Source: Pseudomonas protegens CHA0
GTDB taxonomy: Bacteria; Pseudomonadota; Gammaproteobacteria; Pseudomonadales; Pseudomonadaceae
Direction: 5' to 3'
Assembly: GCF_000397205.1 (NCBI RefSeq)
Contig: NC_021237.1
Span: forward strand, 4,691,001 to 4,755,000
DNA: 64,000 nucleotides
A model generated the notes under the pieces. It saw only the letters and a program-made list of their open reading frames with translations, was not told the DNA's origin and ran no database searches. The position numbers and the translations under genes were made by a program. Each line of letters opens with the position of its first letter. The stretch's first letter is position 1. Shown here in pieces: positions 53,470 to 64,000 of this stretch.

Positions 53470-53665
53470 CCCTCCCGTTGGCACTGGCCTGCCAGCGAAG
53501 AGGGCCCCGAGACGAGCGCAGGGCTTGAGCCCCCTTTGCCGGCAGGCCGCCTTCTATGACGAATGCATGCCAGCTTGTGCAGGAGCTGGCTTGCCAGCGA
53601 ACGAGAGCCTTTAGTCGGGTGCATGGCGTGAGGACCCTTTCGCGGGCAAGCCGGCTCCTGCGAGC
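53470..53665. repeat. REP cluster
   Basis: Several REP palindromes: GGCCTGCCAGCGAAGAGG, GCAGGAGCTGGCTTGCCAGC and GCGGGCAAGCCGGCTCCTGC, the last two in inverted pairing. The 53227-53469 part between the regulator start and these repeats shows no gene. Confidence 0.7.
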
Positions 53666-53683
53666 GGGCGGGGCTGGTGGTGC

Positions 53684-54709
53684 CTACAGGGCCCAGGCGC
53701 CAGAGTCTGCGAAGAAGGCGCGGGCGTTGTCTTCCAGGCTTTCCAGGTGATAGCCGCCTTCCTGGACGATCAGGCACGGCAGGCCCAGGCTGCGGATTCG
53801 CTGGCCAAGGATGGCGAAGCCGTCCCGGGTCACTGCCACCTTGCTCTGCGGGTCGAGTTCATAGATATCGAACCCCAAAGACAGCACCAGCACCTCGGCA
53901 TCGAACGCCTTCACCGCCACCAGGGCCTGTTCCAGACGGGCGAGGAAATCCCCTTCGCTGGCGCCATGGGCCATCGGCAGGTTGAGGTTGTAGCCCTCCC
54001 CCGCCCCGGCGCCACGCTCCTCGGCGAACCCGGCCACCCCCGGGTAGAAGTTGGTCGGGTCGCCGTGCACCGAGACATACAGCACATCGGCGCGCTCGTA
54101 GAAGATTTCCTGGATGCCCTGGCCGTGGTGCATGTCGGTGTCCAGCACCGCCACCCGGGCGTATTTGTCCCGCAGGACCTGGGCGGCGATCGCCGCATTG
54201 TTCAGGTAGCAGAAGCCCCCGGCCGCCTCGGACCGGGCGTGGTGGCCCGGCGGGCGGCACAAGGCGTAGGCCGCCGGCTCACCGTCGAGCAACGCCTGGG
54301 CCCCGGCGACGGCACTTTGCGCCGACCAGTAGGCTGCACGCCAAGTCGACTCACCCACCGGGCAACTACCGTCGGCCAGGTAGCACGCGGCCTGGGCCAG
54401 GACCCCGCGCAGGGCATTGGGCTCACGCACGAAGATGTTGGACATCACCTCATCACCCCAGTCTTCGGGGATGTCCTTCCAGCCCTGGTGCGCATCCTGC
54501 AGGAACGCCAAGTACGGCGCGCCGTGTACCGCCAGCAACGGTGCCATCCCGGCATCCCGTGGCTGCTCGACGGCAAAACCCAGGGAGTGTGCGGCCTGCA
54601 CCAGGCGCTGGGCGCGCTCCGGCACCTCCTGGGGTATGCGCATCTGGCCGCGCGAGTAGTAGCTGCGTGGATGGTGGAGCAACTGTTCGGGGTGGAAAAA
54701 ACTGCGCAT
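53684..54709 (-). CDS. Histone deacetylase-family protein (acetylpolyamine aminohydrolase-like)
   Basis: A 341-residue zinc deacylase. RPPGHHARSEAAGGFCYLNNAAIAA near 165, zinc ligands in LDTDMHHGQG near 203 and SLGFDIYELDP near 292, and the EGGYHLESL end motif are all intact. In Pseudomonas this size class is the acetylpolyamine amidohydrolases, which remove acetyl groups from acetylputrescine/acetylcadaverine. It is ten bases downstream of the carbamoylase-like gene, in the same operon as the MFS gene. Confidence 0.86.
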   Translation of the reverse strand: MRSFFHPEQLLHHPRSYYSRGQMRIPQEVPERAQRLVQAAHSLGFAVEQPRDAGMAPLLAVHGAPYLAFLQDAHQGWKDIPEDWGDEVMSNIFVREPNALRGVLAQAACYLADGSCPVGESTWRAAYWSAQSAVAGAQALLDGEPAAYALCRPPGHHARSEAAGGFCYLNNAAIAAQVLRDKYARVAVLDTDMHHGQGIQEIFYERADVLYVSVHGDPTNFYPGVAGFAEERGAGAGEGYNLNLPMAHGASEGDFLARLEQALVAVKAFDAEVLVLSLGFDIYELDPQSKVAVTRDGFAILGQRIRSLGLPCLIVQEGGYHLESLEDNARAFFADSGAWAL

Positions 54710-54719
54710 GACCTTCTCC

Positions 54720-55952
54720 TTATTCAACCTGGCCGGCACGGGCCAGCACGGCGTTAAGCAATACATCGGCGCCCTGGCGCACGTCCTCGGGCAACACGTC
54801 TTCGGCTTCGTTGTGGCTCAGGCCACCGACACAGGGAATGAACACCATGGCCGTCGGGCAATAGCGGGCCAGCAAGATGGCGTCGTGGCCGGCGCCGCTG
54901 ACGATGGACTGCTGAGGGTAGCCCAGGCCATCCACCGCCTGCTGCACCGCCGCCACGCACTCGGCATCAAATGGCGTGGCCGGGCTGACCCAGTGCCGGC
55001 TGATACTGACCTTGAGCCCGCGCTGGCCGGCGATGGCCTGCAGGCGTTCCTCGACCTGCTGCTCCATGGCGGCGATCTGCCGATCCTGGTGGTGGCGCAG
55101 GTCGACGGTGAAGCTCAACAGGCCGGGAATGGTATTGCGCGACGACTTGGCGATGCTCAGCTCACCCACGGTGGTCAGGCCCTGGGGGGCAAAATCCGCT
55201 GCCAACTGCTCCACTGCAAGAATCATCTGCGCCGCGCCGTACAGCGCATCCTTGCGTAGCGGCATCGGCGTGGTGCCAGCGTGGGCCGCCAGGCCTTCGA
55301 CCTGCACATCGAGCCAGCGGATGGCCTGGCCGCCGCTGACCACGCCGATGCTCTTGGCGTTGTCTTCAAGGATCGGGCCCTGTTCGATATGGGCTTCGAA
55401 GTAGGCATCCACCGCTGCGCCCAGGGGCCGGCTGCCGGCATAACCGGTGCGCTGCAGGGCCTGGGCGACGCTGATGCCATCGGCGTCACGCACCGCCAGG
55501 GCGGCGTCCAGGGCCATGACCCCGGTGAACACCGCCGAGCCGAACATCGCCGGGGTGAAACGCGCGCCCTCCTCATTGGTCCAGACCGCCACTTCCAGGG
55601 GCTTGCGGGTCTGGATCCCGAGGTCATTGAGCGTGCGTACCACTTCCAATCCGGCCAGCACACCGTAGACCCCATCAAAGCGCCCGCCTTCGGGCTGGGT
55701 GTCCAGGTGGCTGCCCATCATCACCGGGGCAGCGTCCGGGTCGCTACCTGGGCGCCGGGCAAACAGGTTGCCAATGGGGTCGACGCTCAGGCTCATGCCG
55801 GCCTCGGTGCACCAGTGGGCAAACAGTTCGCGACCGGCCCGGTCTTCATCGCTCAAGGCCAGGCGGCAGCTGCCGCCACGGGCCGTGGCACCGATTTCGG
55901 CCATGGCCATCAGGCTCGCCCAGAGGCGCTGGCCATTGATTTTCAACATCAT
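54720..55952 (-). CDS. M20-type Zn hydrolase (allantoate amidohydrolase/N-carbamoyl-L-amino acid hydrolase family)
   Basis: 410 residues of the hydantoinase/carbamoylase branch. Metal ligands are in GSHLDTQPEGGRFDGVYGVLAG (about 80-100), TNEEGARF near 126, AHIEQGPILE near 190 and GLSHNEAE near 383. These enzymes cut ureido or amide C-N bonds of N-carbamoyl-beta-alanine, allantoate or N-carbamoyl amino acids; the substrate is not readable here. It is in an operon with the MFS and deacetylase genes. Confidence 0.88.
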   Translation of the reverse strand: MMLKINGQRLWASLMAMAEIGATARGGSCRLALSDEDRAGRELFAHWCTEAGMSLSVDPIGNLFARRPGSDPDAAPVMMGSHLDTQPEGGRFDGVYGVLAGLEVVRTLNDLGIQTRKPLEVAVWTNEEGARFTPAMFGSAVFTGVMALDAALAVRDADGISVAQALQRTGYAGSRPLGAAVDAYFEAHIEQGPILEDNAKSIGVVSGGQAIRWLDVQVEGLAAHAGTTPMPLRKDALYGAAQMILAVEQLAADFAPQGLTTVGELSIAKSSRNTIPGLLSFTVDLRHHQDRQIAAMEQQVEERLQAIAGQRGLKVSISRHWVSPATPFDAECVAAVQQAVDGLGYPQQSIVSGAGHDAILLARYCPTAMVFIPCVGGLSHNEAEDVLPEDVRQGADVLLNAVLARAGQVE

Positions 55953-55968
55953 CAGATTCTCCAGACAA

Positions 55969-57282
55969 TCAGGCGTGGGATGCCATTTCCAGGCGATGGG
56001 CGTGAGCGTGCCGGCGTGCCAGGGCTAGCACGCAGATCAGCGAAACGGCAGCGATCAGGCTGTAGAACACCGCCATCGGCCACCATTGGCCAATAAACCG
56101 ATGGGCCAGCCAGGTGCCGATCAGAGGGGTCAGGCCGCCGGCCAGGGCACCGCAGACCTGATAGGCCAGGGAGATCGCGGTGTAGCGCACCCGGGTCTCG
56201 AACATGCCGCTGACGTAACCGGCGATCACCGCATAGAAGGAAGCCATGCACACCACCGCCAGGGCGATGCCGAGGATCATCAGCGGCGCCTGCCCGGAAC
56301 TCACCAGCACGAACATCGGATAGGGCGAGGCCATGGCCAACAGCGACACCAGGCAGAGAAAGCGCGTGGCACCGATTTTCTCGGCGGTCCAGGCGGCCAG
56401 GGGCTGGATGCAGAACTGGATGAGCGCCACCACGAACAGGCATTCAAGGATCAGTGAACGGGGTATCTCCAACTGCTGGGTGGTGTAGGCAATCATGAAG
56501 GTGTTGGTGAAATACACCCCGGCAATCCCCAGGGTGTTGGCGCCGATGCACAGCAGCAAGGGACGCCAGGCGGTGCGCAGCACCTCCATTACCGGAGCCT
56601 GCTCCTTGCGTAGCGACCTGGCCGCCAGCTCGCGACTGGCGAGGAACTCCGGCGACTCGTTGACCCCCAGGCGAATCGCCAGGCCCACCAGCAGCAACAG
56701 CGCACTGGCCAGGAACGGCAGGCGCCAGCCCCAGCTCATCAACGCGTCCTCGGGCAGGCGGGTCACGGCGCTGAAGGCCAGTAGCGAGAGGATCAATCCC
56801 GCCGGGCTGCCCAATTGGGCGAAGGAGGCGAAGAAGTTGCGCCGGCCCTTGGGCGCATGTTCACCGGCCATCAGCACCGCACCGCCCCACTCGCCTCCCA
56901 CGGCAATGCCCTGGACGATGCGCAGCAGGATCAACAGCACCGGGGCCAGGGCGCCGATCTGTGCATAAGTTGGCAGCAGGCCGATGCAGACCGTGACCAC
57001 GCCCATCATCAGCAGGGTGATGACCAGGGATTTCTTGCGGCCGATGCGGTCGCCGATATGGCCAAAGATGATGCCCCCCAAAGGTCGGGCGAAGAAGCCC
57101 ACGGCAAAGGTGCCGAAGGCGGCCATGGTGCTGAACAGCTTGTCGTCGGAGGGGAAGAACAAGGCACCGAACACCAGCGCCGCGGCGGTGGCGTAGATGT
57201 AGAAGTCGTACCATTCGATCATGGTGCCGATAAAGGCGGCGGCCGCAGCCCGGCGAGGCTGAGGCGAAGCGGAAGGCTTCAT
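55969..57282 (-). CDS. MHS-family MFS metabolite:H+ symporter
   Basis: 437 residues with 12 membrane segments. The start (AAAAAFIGTMIEWYDFYIYATAAALVFG) and the loop GHIGDRIGRKKSLVITLLMMG are diagnostic of the metabolite:H+ symporter group (ShiA/ProP/KgtP). It is first gene of the transporter-carbamoylase-deacetylase operon, divergent from a LysR gene. It probably imports the operon's substrate. Confidence 0.9.
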   Translation of the reverse strand: MKPSASPQPRRAAAAAFIGTMIEWYDFYIYATAAALVFGALFFPSDDKLFSTMAAFGTFAVGFFARPLGGIIFGHIGDRIGRKKSLVITLLMMGVVTVCIGLLPTYAQIGALAPVLLILLRIVQGIAVGGEWGGAVLMAGEHAPKGRRNFFASFAQLGSPAGLILSLLAFSAVTRLPEDALMSWGWRLPFLASALLLLVGLAIRLGVNESPEFLASRELAARSLRKEQAPVMEVLRTAWRPLLLCIGANTLGIAGVYFTNTFMIAYTTQQLEIPRSLILECLFVVALIQFCIQPLAAWTAEKIGATRFLCLVSLLAMASPYPMFVLVSSGQAPLMILGIALAVVCMASFYAVIAGYVSGMFETRVRYTAISLAYQVCGALAGGLTPLIGTWLAHRFIGQWWPMAVFYSLIAAVSLICVLALARRHAHAHRLEMASHA

Positions 57283-57376
57283 GGTTGGCTCCCTTGATTA
57301 TTTTTTTGGCAGGAGGAAGGGTCGGGCGCAGGGGCTTCTGCTGGCACCTGTCTGGGGTGGATTTATCCGTTCCGGG

Positions 57377-57419
57377 GGATAATTAGTCAATTTTCTATTG
57401 GTTATCTCGATTATTATCC
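57377..57419. promoter_or_regulatory. AT-rich inverted repeat between MFS and LysR genes
   Basis: GGATAAT (57377-57383) faces ATTATCC (57413-57419) with further GGTTATC-type repeats between. It lies in the divergent MFS/LysR intergenic region, a likely LysR binding region. Confidence 0.45.
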
Positions 57420-57460
57420 TGGCTTATTATTCAGCTACAGCCCGAACCAGAGCCCCTGCC

Positions 57461-58426
57461 ATGTCCGACCGCGATGCCCGCCGCCTGCTCAATGACCGCC
57501 TCGACTGGAACCTGTTGCGCACCTTTCGGGTGATTGGCCAGGAGCTGAGCATCAGCCGTGCAGCGGCGCGCCTGCACTTGACCCAGCCGGCGGTCAGCCA
57601 GGCCCTCAAGCGCCTGGAAGAACAACTGGGCCGGCAGTTGATTGCCCGGCGCGGCCCACGCTTTGCCCTGACCGAAGTGGGTGAGCAGATTTTCGCACTG
57701 GCCGGAGAGATCTACGGCCAGATGTCCCAGGTCAGCAGCATGCTGGAACAGCCCGCCGACGAAGTGATCGGCAAAGTGCGGCTGTTGATCATCAGCCGGA
57801 TCTTCAGCGAACGTTTCGACGACTTCCTGGCCGACTTCCATCGTCAGCACCCGCGGGTCGATCTGGAGGTGGAAGTGATGCGCAGCTCGGATATCGTCAG
57901 CGCCCTGCAGGAAAAGACCGCGACCCTGGGCTTGAGCCTTAACCGCCGGCCACAGCCGCGCCTGGAACAGCGGCTGTTCCTGCGTCAGCGCTATGCGTTT
58001 TTCTGCGGCAAGCACCACCCGCTGTTCGGCCGCGGGGATGTGGCCGAGGGCGATCTGCAACGGGAGAACTTCGTCAGTTTCACCAGCGACCAGATCGGCG
58101 GCATGCTCTCGCCGCTGACCATCTTCCGTGACCAGCAGGGCTTCAGCGGACGCATCGTCGCCTCATCCCCGAGCCTGGAGGAAGTACGGCGCCTGGTGAT
58201 CGCCGGGTTTGGCATCGGCTGCCTGCCGGAGCATGTGGTGGCCGCCGATGTCGACGCCAGGCTGCTGTGGCGCCTGCCGCCACACGAAGGCATTGCCGAT
58301 GTCGACATTCACCTGCTGTGGAACCGCGAGCAGCGCATGAGCCGGGCCGAGGTACTGTTTTTGCAGAGCATCCAGCACATGCTCAGTCAGCATGAGCCGG
58401 CGCCGGGTAGCCTGATGTTGAAATGA
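57461..58426 (+). CDS. LysR-family transcriptional regulator
   Basis: 321 residues. The N-terminal winged helix (LLRTFRVIGQELSISRAAARLHLTQPAVSQALKRLEEQLG) is a textbook LysR domain, followed by a periplasmic-binding-fold effector domain. The ATG at 57461 is chosen over an upstream frame start because the conserved part begins there. It is divergent from the transporter operon, which it probably controls. Confidence 0.9.
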   Translation: MSDRDARRLLNDRLDWNLLRTFRVIGQELSISRAAARLHLTQPAVSQALKRLEEQLGRQLIARRGPRFALTEVGEQIFALAGEIYGQMSQVSSMLEQPADEVIGKVRLLIISRIFSERFDDFLADFHRQHPRVDLEVEVMRSSDIVSALQEKTATLGLSLNRRPQPRLEQRLFLRQRYAFFCGKHHPLFGRGDVAEGDLQRENFVSFTSDQIGGMLSPLTIFRDQQGFSGRIVASSPSLEEVRRLVIAGFGIGCLPEHVVAADVDARLLWRLPPHEGIADVDIHLLWNREQRMSRAEVLFLQSIQHMLSQHEPAPGSLMLK

Positions 58427-58427
58427 T

Positions 58428-60320
58428 TCAGACGTGGGGATCGCCAGGGGCCTTGGCCGGGGCTGCGTACTGCGGCTTGAGGTGGCCGTTCTGGTCCAGT
58501 AGCCAGGCGTCCATGATCTGCCGCACCACGGGGCCGGCCACCCGACCACCGGCTTCGCCGTTCTCGATCATCACCGAAATCACGATCTGTGGATGCTCCG
58601 CCGGGGCGAAGCCCACGAACAGGGCGTTGTCACGGTTGCGCTCGCGGGTCTTGAGACGGTCATAGCGCTCGCCCTGCTTGATCGCCACCACCTGGGCCGT
58701 ACCACTCTTGCCGGCGATGCGGTACTGCGCCCCTGCTGCCGCGGCGCGGGCGATACCGCGGGGATCGTGCATCACCATCTGCATGCCGTGGTTGACCTGA
58801 TCCCAGTCACGGGGATTCTTCAGCAGGATGTTGGGCATCGGATGCTCATCCACCGGGGCCACGCCATCGATGGTCTTGGCCAGGTGCGGACGGTTCCACA
58901 CGCCCTTGTTGGCAATCAGCGCGGTGGCCTGGGCCAGTTGCAGCGGCGTGACTTGCATATAGCCCTGGCCGATGCCGAGGATCACGGTTTCCCCCGGGAA
59001 CCATGGCTGGCGACGGGTGGCGCGTTTCCAGGCCTGGGAGGGCATCAGGCCGGGAGACTCTTCGAACATGTCCAGAGAGACCTTCTCGCCCAGACCGAAC
59101 ATCGCCATGTAGTCGTGCAGGCGGTCGATGCCGAGCTTGTGCGCCAGGTCATAGAAGTAGGTGTCGTTGGAACGCATGATCGCTGCGTCCATGTCCACCC
59201 AGCCATCGCCGCTGTGGTTCCAGTTGCGGTACTTGTGGTCGAAGTCCGGCAGTTGGTAATAGCCCGGATCGAAGACCCGGGTCGAAGCGGTAACCACGCC
59301 GCTATCGAGGCCGGCAATCGCCACTTCCGGCTTGATGGTGGAGCCCGGCGCGTAGAGGCCCCGCAGCACTCGGTTGAACAGGGGCCGGTCGATGGAGTCG
59401 TGCAGCGCAGCGTATTCCTTGAAGCTGATGCCGGTGACGAACAGGTTGGGGTCGAAACTTGGCTTGCTGACCATGGCCAGGACTTCGCCGGTGGCCGGGT
59501 CCAGGGCCACCACGGAACCACGGCGATCGCCCAGGGCCTCCTCAGCGGCTTCCTGGAGCTTGATGTCCAGGCTCAGGACGATGCTCTTCCCGGGGATCGG
59601 ATCGGTGTGCTTGAGCACTCGCATCACCCGGCCCTGGGCGTTGGTTTCTACTTCCTCATAGCCGACATGACCGTGCAGTTCGGCTTCGTAGAATTTCTCG
59701 ATGCCGGTCTTGCCGATGGATTGGGTGCCACGGTACTCCACCGAGTCCAGGGTCTTGGCTTCTTTCTCGTTGATCCGCCCGACGTAACCGATGGAGTGGG
59801 CAAAGTGTGCGCCCAGGGGATAGTGGCGGACGAACTGGGCTTCCACGTCCAGGCCGGGCAACCGGTATTCGTTGACCGCGAGCACGGCGATCTGCTCTTC
59901 GGTGAGCTCATAGAACAGGGTCACGGGGACGAAGGGATGACGGGCCTGCTTCATCTCCTTGTCGAACAGCGTGCGGTCTTCCGGGGGCAAGTGCAGCAGA
60001 TCGACCACGGTGTCCAGCTCGCCCTTGAGGTCGGTGGTGCGTTCGCGAGTGATCGTCAGGTTGAAGCTGGGGCGGTTGTCCGCCAGGACCACGCCGTTGC
60101 GATCGTAGATCAGCCCCCGGGTGGGAGTGATCGGCAGCACATGGACGCGGTTGTTCTCGGAAACGGTGGAGTGGTAGTCGAACTCCACCACTTGCAGAAA
60201 ATACATCCGCGCCACCAGGGCGCAGGTGATGGCCACCACCAATACGGCACAGGCCAGCAGCCGTTTGTTGACCAGGCGGCTTTCTTTCTCGTGGTCCTTG
60301 ATCGGAATCGCTTCGGGCAT
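58428..60320 (-). CDS. mrdA: Penicillin-binding protein 2 (peptidoglycan D,D-transpeptidase MrdA)
   Basis: 630 residues. One N-terminal membrane anchor (21-40) is followed by the dimerisation domain (TPTRGLIYDRNGVVLADN) and the transpeptidase domain with active-site STIK (Ser near 327, in YAPGSTIKP), SND near 384 and KSGTAQ near 536. It cross-links side-wall peptidoglycan in the elongation complex. The expected neighbours of the main mrdA (rodA, mltB, rlpA) are absent, so this could be a second copy. It is convergent with the LysR gene, with two bases between stops. Confidence 0.88.
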   Translation of the reverse strand: MPEAIPIKDHEKESRLVNKRLLACAVLVVAITCALVARMYFLQVVEFDYHSTVSENNRVHVLPITPTRGLIYDRNGVVLADNRPSFNLTITRERTTDLKGELDTVVDLLHLPPEDRTLFDKEMKQARHPFVPVTLFYELTEEQIAVLAVNEYRLPGLDVEAQFVRHYPLGAHFAHSIGYVGRINEKEAKTLDSVEYRGTQSIGKTGIEKFYEAELHGHVGYEEVETNAQGRVMRVLKHTDPIPGKSIVLSLDIKLQEAAEEALGDRRGSVVALDPATGEVLAMVSKPSFDPNLFVTGISFKEYAALHDSIDRPLFNRVLRGLYAPGSTIKPEVAIAGLDSGVVTASTRVFDPGYYQLPDFDHKYRNWNHSGDGWVDMDAAIMRSNDTYFYDLAHKLGIDRLHDYMAMFGLGEKVSLDMFEESPGLMPSQAWKRATRRQPWFPGETVILGIGQGYMQVTPLQLAQATALIANKGVWNRPHLAKTIDGVAPVDEHPMPNILLKNPRDWDQVNHGMQMVMHDPRGIARAAAAGAQYRIAGKSGTAQVVAIKQGERYDRLKTRERNRDNALFVGFAPAEHPQIVISVMIENGEAGGRVAGPVVRQIMDAWLLDQNGHLKPQYAAPAKAPGDPHV

Positions 60321-60502
60321 TGCTACAGCTTCTCGGTGAATAGAGGTCGACGCTGTTCCGTGCGGATGAACTCAAGTCCTTTAAAAAGAGCTGCACCATA
60401 CCAAAAACCACCCACGGACTTTGAGGGGATTTCCATCGCGGCTGATCAATGGCGCCTTGGCGGCTACTTGGATAGCGCAAGTTTTTCCACGCGCAAAAAC
60501 AA

Positions 60503-60530
60503 AACCCCAACTGCATGTGCAGTTGGGGTT
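60503..60530 (-). terminator. Terminator of the rRNA operon
   Basis: On the minus strand AACCCCAACTGCA pairs with TGCAGTTGGGGTT (13-bp stem, two-base loop) followed by TTTTGTTTTTG, just downstream of the 5S gene. Confidence 0.9.
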
Positions 60531-60542
60531 TCGGAATTTAAT

Positions 60543-60658
60543 CTTGACGATGACCTACTCTCACATGGGGAAACCCCACACTACCATCGGCGATGCATCG
60601 TTTCACTTCTGAGTTCGGGATGGGATCAGGTGGTTCCAACGCTCTATGGTCGTCAAGA
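60543..60658 (-). rRNA. rrf: 5S ribosomal RNA
   Basis: Read on the minus strand it contains the conserved 5S core (ACCACCTGATCCC, CCCGAACTCAGAAGTGAAAC, GATGGTAGTGTGGGG, CATGTGAGAGTAGG) with CTTGACGA/TCGTCAAG ends pairing. Length is about 116 bases, as usual for Pseudomonas. It is last gene of the rRNA operon. Confidence 0.95.
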
Positions 60659-60795
60659 AATTCGGTAGCCAGTCCGTTGCTTGTGCAACGTGCCAGCGAA
60701 TGGGTATGTAATAGCTTTGTGTGTTCGCAAACTTTCGGTTTGTATCGTCTTCACACACCGCAACTCGCTTCTTAAGCAAATTGCTTGGGTGTTAT

Positions 60796-63688
<2,893 letters not shown>

Positions 63689-63920
63689 TATAACCCCAAG
63701 CAATCTGGTTATACTATGAAGACGACATTCGCCGAAAATTTGCATTCTTAATTAAAAGAGAACTCACAAATTTTACCTTAGCCTGATCCGTTACCAGTGA
63801 AAGTAACGTTCAGTCTATCTTTCTATCACATACCCAAATTTTTAAAGAACGATCTAATCAAAAGACTAGAAATCAACATTCAAAGTGAATGCTCATTTCT
63901 AAGCTTTCAGAAGCAGTTTA
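63689..63920 (-). other. tRNA-Ala to 23S spacer with boxA-like element
   Basis: AT-rich transcribed spacer without genes. GTTCTTTAAAAATTTGGG on the minus strand (near 63855-63835) resembles the boxA antitermination element of rRNA operons. Confidence 0.6.
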
Positions 63921-63996
63921 TGGTGGAGCCAAGCGGGATCGAACCGCTGACCTCCTGCGTGCAAGGCAGGCGCTCTCCCAGCTGAGCTATGGCCCC
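63921..63996 (-). tRNA. tRNA-Ala (anticodon TGC)
   Basis: 76 bases on the minus strand, beginning GGGGCCATAGCTCAGCTGGG and ending in CCA. The anticodon TGC at 63963-63961 lies in a CCTGCCT-TGCA-context loop, and TTCGATCC is the T-loop. It is a typical rRNA-operon spacer tRNA; a tRNA-Ile and 16S should lie just outside the window. Confidence 0.97.
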
Positions 63997-64000
63997 ATAA

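Noticed and set aside
53440..53500. Sigma-54-like TGGCACT near the REP cluster
   Set aside because: GG-GC spacing is nine, not ten, it faces no gene start, and it is part of a REP palindrome.

Overview
The window looks like chromosome of a fluorescent Pseudomonas (P. fluorescens lineage, probably the P. protegens/P. chlororaphis group; inferred). The reasons are GC-rich coding with strong third-position bias, a pyoverdine-type peptide synthetase with PvdS-type iron-starvation promoters, many short REP palindromes, and Pseudomonas-type 5S, 23S and tRNA-Ala(TGC) genes. I see no prophage, insertion sequence or CRISPR array.

Layout. 1-10.5 kb is the edge of a siderophore locus: the 5' end of a large NRPS (first module predicted to load Asp), a divergent siderophore-interacting reductase, a type II thioesterase, and a TetR/MFS pair. 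10.6-14.1 kb is an overlapping operon of SDR, GH15 glycosidase, VOC protein and cysteine hydrolase. 14.6-20 kb holds an epoxide-hydrolase-like protein and a three-gene operon ending in an unusual alpha/beta-hydrolase + ATP-grasp + phospho-His fusion. 20-28 kb is a mix: isonitrile hydratase with a divergent GlxA-type regulator, a LysE exporter with a MocR regulator, a candidate Rsm-type small RNA, an aminoglycoside-kinase homologue, and a DraG-GFA fusion. 28.1-32.7 kb is a quinohemoprotein amine dehydrogenase operon (qhpADCB). 33-43.7 kb has a WG-repeat lipoprotein, a HAD phosphatase, a leuA-type synthase with a Leu-rich leader ORF, and a tripartite efflux operon with its AraC regulator. 43.9-53.2 kb has a sigma-54-driven aldehyde dehydrogenase, a YtcJ/NfdA-like amidohydrolase, and the amine-dehydrogenase maturation genes (qhpG, qhpE, qhpF) behind a sigma-54 activator. 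53.7-58.4 kb is an acetylpolyamine deacetylase-like, carbamoylase-like, MFS and LysR catabolic block. 58.4-64 kb has a PBP2 and the distal end of an rRNA operon on the minus strand.

How the genes may work together. The amine dehydrogenase subunits and their dedicated peptide-crosslinking, export, protease and monooxygenase enzymes sit in two blocks about 15 kb apart. With the aldehyde dehydrogenase they should turn a primary amine into a carboxylic acid. Because isonitrile hydratase and a deformylase-like amidohydrolase also lie here, I propose an isonitrile > N-substituted formamide > amine > aldehyde > acid route. This is inference and untested.

Other regulatory finds are three PvdS-type boxes, a compensated palindrome shared by the AraC gene and the efflux operon, a strong sigma-54 promoter with an upstream palindrome, and two candidate structured small RNAs. 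Product calls rest on reading motifs in the translated sequence; no database search was possible.
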